5,354 bases of DNA from Phycisphaerae bacterium. GTDB lineage: Bacteria > Planctomycetota > Phycisphaerae > JAAYCJ01. The translations under genes were made by a program, and so were the position numbers. The stretch spans positions 1 through 5,354 of the forward strand of contig WFQY01000225.1 of the NCBI GenBank assembly GCA_015486815.1, in the 5' to 3' direction. Shown here one piece after another: positions 1-5,354 of the stretch (position 1 is its first letter; each line of letters begins with the position of its first letter). The notes beneath the pieces were generated by a model. That model did not search any database, had not been told where the DNA came from, and worked only from the letters and a program-made list of their open reading frames with translations.

Positions 1-53
1 AATTGAAGCGTGCTTTTTTGTTCTCGATAGTCGGCGTTGTCGAAAATCTGTTC

Positions 54-82
54 TTGTTAGCCTTTAAACTCATAGGTATAAT
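54..82 (+). promoter_or_regulatory. Candidate housekeeping (sigma-70 type) promoter of the sigma/anti-sigma operon
   Basis: A perfect -10 hexamer TATAAT lies at 77-82. A -35 hexamer TTGTTA (4 of 6 matches to TTGACA) lies at 54-59, giving an ideal 17 bp spacer. Transcription would start near 89-90 and leave a leader of about 48 bases before the ATG at 138. No comparable promoter was noticed in the short gaps between the four downstream genes, so this one probably drives the whole cluster. The hexamers are seen directly; their use in vivo is inferred. The rest of 1-137 shows no gene. Confidence 0.6.
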
Positions 83-137
83 AGTAAGCATCAGGAAAAT
101 GATTTGCAACCTTTAGTGTTTATGATGGTAAAATAAT

Positions 138-782
138 ATGTCGCAAGAAACGACAAAAACGACGAAAATCGATAGGAAAGTTAAGCCTGTGAAAATAGGA
201 AAAGCGCAGGAAAATCAGCTGATTAGCAGAGCTAAGTCGGGCAAAAAAGATGCTATTGAAACACTGATAAAGTTGCATCAAGACAGACTTTTTGCCTTCG
301 TTTGGCGGATTGTCAGAGATGATAATGAAGCTGAGGATATTTGTCAGGAAACATTTCTGCGGGCGTTTTCCGCTATAAAAGATTTTAACGATGAATATCG
401 ATTTTCGACTTGGCTGTTTACTATCGGATACAGACTTGCACTGAATCATATCAAGCATCATTCAGCTAAGCAGGGATTTGACTTTTCAAACATTTCGTCC
501 GAAAGAAGCGAACAAAATCCGGAAGAGCTGGTAATCCGAAGCGAGCAGGCGAAAAATCTCAAAAAGCTTATATGGTCGGAAGTAGATAAGCTCTCTGCCT
601 TTCAGCGTGCAGTGATGCTGATGTTTTATCGGGAAGAACTTTCGTGTCAGGAAATTTCGGATTCGTTGAATATTCCCGTCGCAACGGTCAAGAGTCATCT
701 GCACAGAGGCAGAGCGAAATTAAGAGAAAGACTCGAGACAAAAGGACTCGACAAAAAGATGCTGCCTGCGTTGGGCGCGTAA
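138..782 (+). CDS. ECF-type RNA polymerase sigma factor (sigma-70 family)
   Basis: This is a 214-residue alternative sigma factor that would direct RNA polymerase to a specific set of promoters. Region 2 spans about residues 26-108 and includes the hallmark DDNEAEDICQETFLRAF (61-77) and FSTWLFTIGYRLALNHIK (89-106), covering core binding and -10 recognition. A variable linker (109-140) leads to region 4 (about 141-200), whose helix-turn-helix runs through LSCQEISDSLNIPVATVKSH (168-187) and HRGRAKLRERL (189-199) for -35 recognition. Regions 1 and 3 are absent, which is the ECF layout. A basic Lys/Thr-rich extension (residues 1-24) precedes region 2. The ATG at 138 has no clear Shine-Dalgarno. 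A GTG at 189 preceded by AGGAAAG (174-180) is an alternative start that would keep both domains. The anti-sigma gene begins 18 bases downstream, so this is very probably its target. The ECF subgroup and regulon cannot be named from sequence alone. Confidence 0.95.
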   Translation: MSQETTKTTKIDRKVKPVKIGKAQENQLISRAKSGKKDAIETLIKLHQDRLFAFVWRIVRDDNEAEDICQETFLRAFSAIKDFNDEYRFSTWLFTIGYRLALNHIKHHSAKQGFDFSNISSERSEQNPEELVIRSEQAKNLKKLIWSEVDKLSAFQRAVMLMFYREELSCQEISDSLNIPVATVKSHLHRGRAKLRERLETKGLDKKMLPALGA

Positions 783-800
783 ATTTTATTCGGGTAGAAT

Positions 801-1682
801 ATGAATTGCGAACAGTTTGAACAACTATTAGACCAGTATCTTGACAACGAGCTTAAGGGGTCGGTCAAGCTCGAGTTTGAGACCCATATGGTTAACTGCG
901 AGGGGTGTGGTCACCTTTTCGCTATGAGCGAAGCGATTGGTCAGATTATAGCTGAACCCAGCTTCGATGAACCTATGTTGTCGGAAGATTTTTCCGAACG
1001 AGTCCTCAATGAAATTGAAAAACGTCAGCAGAGAAGACGCACGCTATACAGGATAGCTGCTCCTGCGGGTCTTGTCGCATCGGTTGCGATTATTCTTATG
1101 GGAATTATCATATTTAGCGCCAAAACGACCGATTCGCATAATCGCCTTATTGTTCCCGTCAGATTAGCTGATGCAAAAGTTAATAGTGCGAATAACTCAG
1201 CGACCATTATTCGGATGCCCAAAAAACAACCGCTGCCGATCGATAAGGAGTTTGCTTCTGTAAAATCATCGAATACCGATCCGCAACATATGAAAAATAT
1301 TCAACAGACGGGCATAGAACATATAAGCCAGATAGAACATATAAGTCCGACAGAATCGTTAGAAGCGAAATCCGAGATAGCTTCTTCGCTATCAGAAAAG
1401 CAAGATCAGCTGGAAAACAGCGAGCTCAATGACGAATTAAATACTTGGCTAACAAACACACTCGAGCGGGCAGGTTTGACCGTATGGGAACTCGCTCAGC
1501 TGAAAACGCTTGCGTGGGATAAGATGCGTGAAGGGCTTATCGACAGTTTGAAGACGCCATCTTTGCTGCCCGCGGGGAATGTCATACCTATCAATCCGAT
1601 TATCAATAATTCTGCGGATATAAGCACGCCACAGGATAATGAAGATGTTTCTGTTGATCAGCAGGGGCTTGAGCTAATCTGA
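801..1682 (+). CDS. Membrane-anchored zinc-finger (zf-HC2/ZAS) anti-sigma factor
   Basis: This 293-residue protein probably binds and silences the sigma factor encoded just upstream. The N-terminal cytoplasmic domain carries the zinc-binding anti-sigma signature: Cys3, then His29-x3-Cys33-x2-Cys36 (HMVNCEGC). It is followed by helical, acidic sequence to about residue 73 and a basic stretch KRQQRRR (74-80). One hydrophobic segment (about 85-106) is the predicted transmembrane helix; the basic residues before it put the N-terminus in the cytoplasm. The remaining ~187 residues would be periplasmic: a polar, low-complexity stretch with a repeated IEHIS, then a more ordered Leu/Trp-rich segment (about 209-251) and a polar tail. 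This periplasmic part matches no family I recognise and is much longer than in minimal anti-sigma factors. The stop TGA shares one base with the next ATG, suggesting translational coupling. Release could be by regulated proteolysis or a conformational change; the sequence does not decide. Confidence 0.88.
   Translation: MNCEQFEQLLDQYLDNELKGSVKLEFETHMVNCEGCGHLFAMSEAIGQIIAEPSFDEPMLSEDFSERVLNEIEKRQQRRRTLYRIAAPAGLVASVAIILMGIIIFSAKTTDSHNRLIVPVRLADAKVNSANNSATIIRMPKKQPLPIDKEFASVKSSNTDPQHMKNIQQTGIEHISQIEHISPTESLEAKSEIASSLSEKQDQLENSELNDELNTWLTNTLERAGLTVWELAQLKTLAWDKMREGLIDSLKTPSLLPAGNVIPINPIINNSADISTPQDNEDVSVDQQGLELI
1314..1345 (+). repeat. Short tandem duplication (18-base period) inside the anti-sigma gene
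   Basis: The 14-mer ATAGAACATATAAG occurs at 1314-1327 and again at 1332-1345, exactly 18 bases apart. It encodes IEHIS-Q-IEHIS in the periplasmic linker. The period is a multiple of three, so the frame is kept. It looks like a small in-frame duplication in a tolerant linker rather than a regulatory element. Confidence 0.6.
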
Positions 1683-3811
1683 TGCGAGCGGAAAGTTACC
1701 ATTGCACGAGACGCCGCCTTATCGGATGGATATTGATATTAATTCCTATATTGTTTTCCGTTGCTTCTGCAAATCAGCCCGTTACGAAATCAGCTGTCAG
1801 CGATGACTTATTAGAATTTTTGCCGGTATGGACGTCCGGCATATTGGAAGTCAGAAATCTTGATTCTCAATCAGACAAACTTAGCCTGTTATTTTCTATT
1901 ATAGGCGATGATTGTGATGACTGTATCGATAACACTTCTCAGACAAAACCACACACAAAACTCGCCAGCCAATTCGATAAATTGATACGCAACAATCTTG
2001 GCATATCAAGCGATAAATTTTTGCACGATATCATAGGCTCACATTTTGTCCTAAGTTGGGGAGGCGTTTCGATGCCCGACCAATTCGGCTTGATATGCAA
2101 AGTGGATGATTATTCTGCAATAGCTTCGCTATTAACGTCCGCAAAAGCGCAGCCGATAAAGAACACATCGAGTCAACCGGCGAAGTCGGGATATTCGATT
2201 AAAAAGTATCAGCTTGCCTGCAAGAATATTCGGGCAGCTGTGCTTAACAATAAGCTACTTATACTCGCTACCGTCGCTAAAAAATCCGGTGCGAGTATGT
2301 TCGATTCGATGGTGGATATAGCCTCCGGTGCACTTACGAAGAATTTCACAGACCGACCGACAGTTCAAACAATCATCAACAACATCAAGCCTAACTATAG
2401 CTTGCTTTTTGCACTATTGGCTGACGGGGGAAAGAAACTTAATCGAAAATCGCGCCATTCACTTTTCGGAAAATTATTATCATCACTCGATTATTTTGCC
2501 ATTGCAGGCTATCCCGACCGTAAAATTATCAAGATTAGAATATTATCGAAACTATCGCAATATGACAGAGCGTTTTGGCCTGATAGTTTCATCAAATTCA
2601 ATCCGCAACTGACCTCGATGATGCAGATGCCCGCTGATTTTATGTATCTTACGTCTATCAATCCGTTACGCTGGTATCATCGAATAGCTGAGCTTGCGGA
2701 TGCATCGCAGATAGATGCAAAACAATATCGACAGATGGTAGAATTGCTCATTCCCGACGATCAGCTTCGTGAGGATTTTTTCGAATCGCTAGGCCCCGAG
2801 TTGCTCATACTTATTGGCAGTTACGATAAATCGGTGCTATCTACCCAACCTACATCTATGCCGGCTGAACCGACGAATTTTCCCGATGTTACCGTCGCTA
2901 TCAAGACCAACAATCCTGCGGTAACCGCTGATGCCGTAAAACAGATATTCGGATTTTTAGCGGATTTTATTACGATTCAAAATATTGCAGGCAATCATAG
3001 CCCCAATCCTCTGACGCACAAACATATGTATAACGGATTTGTTGTTCACACGCTCGACGTCTCCGATATTTTCGGCGGCAAGGATTCACCCGCTTTTACT
3101 CATCAGCTTTGTTGGTGTCTTGCGGATGAATATCTTATCGTCAGCACCCGTCAGGAAGCGTTATACGAATTAATCGATAGAACATTTGAGCCCGAAAAGT
3201 TTTCCGATGCGCAATCTTCCGTTAACATTAAAACCGACCGACCGGTAAACTGGATAGCACAATTCAAGCCCGCTAATCTTGCAAGACGAATTGATGCCTT
3301 TACCGGCAGATTAAATCAATTTCAGCAAAGTTTTAATTTTCCCATACCTCACAACAAGTCAGCCGGCCGATACCGCGTGATTTTGGGCATCGGTACGAAA
3401 ATCGAGAAAGATACTAAAACCAACGAACCGATACTGAAAGTGGCAGCGGTGCTGCCAGGCTATCCCGCTTGGGATAAGATACAAATCGGCGATGTCATTG
3501 TCGCCATCAATGGCAAACCGCTTGAAAATACTACAAACGCATCTTCTTTGAGTGCGAGAATATCGCAGGCACTTAAACATTCGAGAAAAATCAAAATCAC
3601 AGTTATTCGCGGAAAGATACTAAAGGAAATAACCATCACCATACCGAAAATCACAATCGCTCCGCCAAGGATGAATGCACTAAAATTACTCAAGCGGATG
3701 TTGGATACCGCTGCGAGGTATTACCAAACGGTTACTATCTCGAGCATAAAAGCCAAAGCCGGCGAAGTAAATATCATAATTACCGCAAAAAGGTCAATAG
3801 CTGATAATTAG
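1682..3811 (+). CDS. Exported protein of unknown function, DUF3352-like body with C-terminal PDZ domain
   Basis: This 709-residue protein begins with a signal peptide: basic TRRR (9-12), a hydrophobic core (13-28) and a likely cleavage after VASA (residue 30). The first mature region, DDLLEFLPVWTSGILEVRNLD (41-61), and later blocks such as GPELLILIG and CWCLADEYLIVSTRQEALYEL (from 477) resemble DUF3352-type exported proteins. That resemblance comes from reading the sequence, not from a profile search. A PDZ domain lies at about 564-655, recognised by AAVLPGYPAWDKIQIGDVIVAINGKPLE, the usual pattern of a PDZ in bacterial envelope proteins. No trypsin-like, site-2 or C-terminal-processing protease domain is apparent, so the PDZ probably binds peptides or partners rather than serving a linked protease. 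Cysteines include a C78-x2-C81 pair in an Asp-rich stretch and C477/C479. The start overlaps the anti-sigma stop (TGATG), implying coupled translation and a related job. It could be a sensor or modulator of the anti-sigma factor, or an envelope structural protein; the function is unknown. Confidence 0.85.
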   Translation: MRAESYHCTRRRLIGWILILIPILFSVASANQPVTKSAVSDDLLEFLPVWTSGILEVRNLDSQSDKLSLLFSIIGDDCDDCIDNTSQTKPHTKLASQFDKLIRNNLGISSDKFLHDIIGSHFVLSWGGVSMPDQFGLICKVDDYSAIASLLTSAKAQPIKNTSSQPAKSGYSIKKYQLACKNIRAAVLNNKLLILATVAKKSGASMFDSMVDIASGALTKNFTDRPTVQTIINNIKPNYSLLFALLADGGKKLNRKSRHSLFGKLLSSLDYFAIAGYPDRKIIKIRILSKLSQYDRAFWPDSFIKFNPQLTSMMQMPADFMYLTSINPLRWYHRIAELADASQIDAKQYRQMVELLIPDDQLREDFFESLGPELLILIGSYDKSVLSTQPTSMPAEPTNFPDVTVAIKTNNPAVTADAVKQIFGFLADFITIQNIAGNHSPNPLTHKHMYNGFVVHTLDVSDIFGGKDSPAFTHQLCWCLADEYLIVSTRQEALYELIDRTFEPEKFSDAQSSVNIKTDRPVNWIAQFKPANLARRIDAFTGRLNQFQQSFNFPIPHNKSAGRYRVILGIGTKIEKDTKTNEPILKVAAVLPGYPAWDKIQIGDVIVAINGKPLENTTNASSLSARISQALKHSRKIKITVIRGKILKEITITIPKITIAPPRMNALKLLKRMLDTAARYYQTVTISSIKAKAGEVNIIITAKRSIADN

Positions 3812-3818
3812 CAAGTTT

Positions 3819-4955
3819 ATGCTGCTTTACGTACATATTCCGTTTTGCTCGGGCAAATGCCTTTACTGCGATTTCTATAGCATCGTCGCTAACAGTACGA
3901 TTATCGATTCTTATATCGACGGGCTCGAAAGAGAAGCTCAGCTTGTTCGCGAAAAATATTTCGACTCAACCGAAATTACGCTGGAAACTATTTACATAGG
4001 CGGCGGTACTCCTACAATGCTTACAGACAGTCAGCTCGGGCGTATAATGAGAATTATCGATAGCAATTTTCGGACGTATAAACTCAAAGAATTTTCCTGC
4101 GAAGTCAATCCGGAATCCGTCTCCGCTGATAAACTCGCAGTGCTGCAAAGCTCCGGTTTGAATCGTATATCAATAGGCGCTCAGACATTTGACGACGCAC
4201 TGCTGAAAGTAATAGGCAGGAGACATTCATCGGCTCAGATACAGCGAGCCTATGAGCTTGCACATAAGTTTACGGACAATATCAATTTGGATTTGATTTT
4301 CGGCTTGCCTTACCAAACAATAGATAATCTGAAAACCGATTTGCACCGGGTAGCTGAAACTCTGAGTGCAGCTCATCTTGCCTGCTATGAGCTTACCTTC
4401 TCCGAAGGAACCAAGCTAACGGAAATGTTGAACCACTCACATATTCCGACGCCCGACGAAGACCTACTGGTTGAAATGCATCGATACGTCCATCGTTTTT
4501 TGACAGCTAACGGTTATGAGCATTATGAGATAAGCAACTATGCCAAACCCACCCGACAATGCCTACACAATTTACGCTATTGGGAAAATGCCGAATACAT
4601 AGGCCTCGGAGCCTCCGCTGCTGGTTATATCAACGGTGTCAGATATAAAAATTGTTCGGACGTAGATCAATATTGCCGAAAACTTTCCGATAATATTCTG
4701 TCTATAGAATCAAGCGAGACTCTTTCGAAAAAATCCCGAGCTGGCGAAACCGCAATGCTTGCTCTGCGTACCTCAGCTGGCATCGATAGAGAGAAATTTA
4801 AAAACCAAACGGGTTATGACCCTTTTCTGCTTTTTGCAAATCAGATTGAAAAATTCCGTAATACGCATCTGCTTGAGATTGACGAAAGGACAATCAAACT
4901 CACCCCCGAGGGCTTCCTGCTGTCAAACGAAATCCTCCGTGAATTTTTATTATAA
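3819..4955 (+). CDS. hemW: HemW-type radical SAM protein (heme chaperone; often annotated as oxygen-independent coproporphyrinogen III oxidase)
   Basis: This is a full-length (378-residue) member of the HemN/HemW radical SAM family. The [4Fe-4S] cluster motif is Cys10-x3-Cys14-x2-Cys17 in HIPFCSGKCLYCDF. The position two residues after Cys17 is Phe19; true HemN oxidases have a fourth Cys there, so HemW is the better call. Other family marks are GGGTPT (61-66), the EVNPESV block, NRISIGAQTF, NLDLIFGLPYQT, EHYEISNYAK, and HNLRYW (250-255, the HNxxYW motif typical of HemW), with a HemN_C-like C-terminal domain. Established work on HemW from other bacteria shows heme binding and heme delivery to membrane respiratory proteins rather than coproporphyrinogen oxidation. 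Seven bases separate it from the PDZ gene, with no promoter or terminator between, so it is probably co-transcribed. The start is set by the family's usual N-terminus (Met a few residues before YVHIPFC); no strong Shine-Dalgarno is visible. Confidence 0.93.
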   Translation: MLLYVHIPFCSGKCLYCDFYSIVANSTIIDSYIDGLEREAQLVREKYFDSTEITLETIYIGGGTPTMLTDSQLGRIMRIIDSNFRTYKLKEFSCEVNPESVSADKLAVLQSSGLNRISIGAQTFDDALLKVIGRRHSSAQIQRAYELAHKFTDNINLDLIFGLPYQTIDNLKTDLHRVAETLSAAHLACYELTFSEGTKLTEMLNHSHIPTPDEDLLVEMHRYVHRFLTANGYEHYEISNYAKPTRQCLHNLRYWENAEYIGLGASAAGYINGVRYKNCSDVDQYCRKLSDNILSIESSETLSKKSRAGETAMLALRTSAGIDREKFKNQTGYDPFLLFANQIEKFRNTHLLEIDERTIKLTPEGFLLSNEILREFLL

Positions 4956-4965
4956 ATTCAAAAAC

Positions 4966-5000
4966 AAACAGGCCAATCCTTTATTTTGATTGACCTGTTT
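4966..5000 (-). terminator. Intrinsic terminator between convergent genes, best formed on the - strand
   Basis: A 13-base inverted repeat (4966-4978 and 4988-5000) surrounds a 9-base loop. Read on the - strand, all 13 positions pair (one G-U) and the stem is followed by GUUUUUGAAUUU, a good U-rich tail, 17 bases after the EcsC-family stop. Read on the + strand, the same position is a C-A mismatch and the tail past the stem is not U-rich. It may therefore also end the hemW transcript, 10 bases after that stop, but less efficiently. Confidence 0.75.
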
Positions 5001-5017
5001 ATGTGGCTTATCAGTTG

Positions 5018-5354
5018 TTATCCGGTAGGAAGTATTTTGCGGTTATCAATTAACCATCTTTCTTGAAAGGCATGTCTTGCAGCCCACCCAACTTCACGTA
5101 TATACCATCCGTTGACAGATCCTCCAATTACTGCCCCAATAGCTGGGATAGCAGCTAAGGCTCTACGTTTAGTAAGATTTATACCTAATTGTTTTGCTAA
5201 AGTTCTGATAGCGATGATACTGCCTTCTTTTGAAAACTGTCGACTAGCTGCGACTTCCGCCATCTTTTTCCATGTTTGTTTGGCTATGGTTACTTCTATG
5301 ATCTTGAGGGTCGTCAGAGCTGATATTTTCTCTTCCATAGAATTTGCACCAGAC
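5018..5354 (-). CDS. EcsC-family protein, C-terminal part (5' end beyond the window)
   Basis: The reading frame is open from the right edge to a TAA at 5018-5020, giving 111 visible residues. The C-terminal block, with ALAAIPAIGAVIGGSVNGWYIREVGWAARHAFQERWLI in pieces from about 5040 to 5160, is the characteristic end of the EcsC protein family: a hydrophobic Gly/Ala-rich segment followed by an amphipathic helix with AFQERWL. Full family members are usually well over 200 residues, so roughly the N-terminal half is missing. A Met at 5338 has no ribosome binding site and sits inside the open frame, so it is unlikely to be the true start. The family is named after EcsC of Bacillus subtilis, encoded with the EcsAB ABC transporter, but its biochemical role is not established. 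The gene is convergent to hemW and not part of the sigma operon. A decayed remnant cannot be excluded without the upstream sequence. Confidence 0.8.
   Translation of the reverse strand, partial: SGANSMEEKISALTTLKIIEVTIAKQTWKKMAEVAASRQFSKEGSIIAIRTLAKQLGINLTKRRALAAIPAIGAVIGGSVNGWYIREVGWAARHAFQERWLIDNRKILPTG

Noticed and set aside
6..20. GC-containing AAGCGTGCTT followed by a T run, resembling the end of a terminator
   Set aside because: Within the window the palindrome is only 4 bp with a 2-base loop. A real stem would need sequence to the left of position 1, which is not available.
22..44. Imperfect inverted repeat TCGATA...TGTCGA as a possible operator
   Set aside because: Six-base arms with a mismatch, lying upstream of the -35 element; too weak to separate from chance.
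122..136. Tiny upstream ORF (ATG ATG GTA AAA TAA) just before the sigma factor start
   Set aside because: Only four sense codons, no ribosome binding site, and such short frames arise by chance; no attenuator-like structure accompanies it.
120..461. 113-codon open frame on the - strand opposite the sigma factor
   Set aside because: It lies antisense to the highly conserved sigma region 2 and its product shows no recognisable domain.
2328..2612. 94-codon open frame on the + strand inside the PDZ gene
   Set aside because: It is wholly contained in another frame of a well-supported gene, with no ribosome binding site or domain signature.
1682..3811. Reading the PDZ protein as an HtrA/DegS or site-2 protease that would cleave the anti-sigma factor
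   Set aside because: No GNSGGP-like serine protease motif, HExxH zinc site or C-terminal-processing protease block is present in the sequence.
4759..4989. 76-codon open frame overlapping the 3' end of hemW
   Set aside because: The hemW frame is strongly supported through its stop at 4955; the overlapping product is low in recognisable features and runs into the terminator stem.

Overview
The window reads as ordinary bacterial chromosome of moderate GC content. Four genes lie head to tail on the + strand and look like one operon. A fifth, incomplete gene enters from the right edge on the - strand. No transposase, phage gene, rRNA, tRNA or CRISPR array is visible. The taxon cannot be fixed from the sequence. 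A Gram-negative-type envelope is suggested by the membrane anti-sigma factor, the exported PDZ protein and HemW. The weak or absent Shine-Dalgarno sequences and the DUF3352-like/PDZ architecture would suit a Planctomycetota (Phycisphaerae-like) lineage, but that is a low-confidence guess.

Layout: bases 1-137 are intergenic and hold a convincing housekeeping-type promoter (TTGTTA, 17 bp, TATAAT at 54-82). It is followed by an ECF-type sigma factor (138-782) and a zinc-binding, single-pass membrane anti-sigma factor (801-1682). Next is a 709-residue exported protein of unknown function with a C-terminal PDZ domain (1682-3811), whose start overlaps the anti-sigma stop by one base. The last + strand gene is the radical SAM protein HemW (3819-4955), 7 bases downstream. 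An inverted repeat (4966-5000) separates hemW from the convergent 3' end of an EcsC-family gene (5018 to the right edge, - strand).

How the genes may work together: the first two form a classical pair in which a membrane-anchored anti-sigma factor holds the sigma factor until an envelope signal arrives. The third gene sits where co-regulators such as RseB are found in other envelope-stress operons. It is exported and carries a peptide-binding type of domain but no recognisable protease, so a sensing or adaptor role is attractive but inferred. HemW, a heme chaperone family, may simply share the transcript, or it may link the regulon to respiratory or heme status. The most interesting item is the tightly coupled anti-sigma/PDZ pair. 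Nothing here clearly shows a wholly new type of system.
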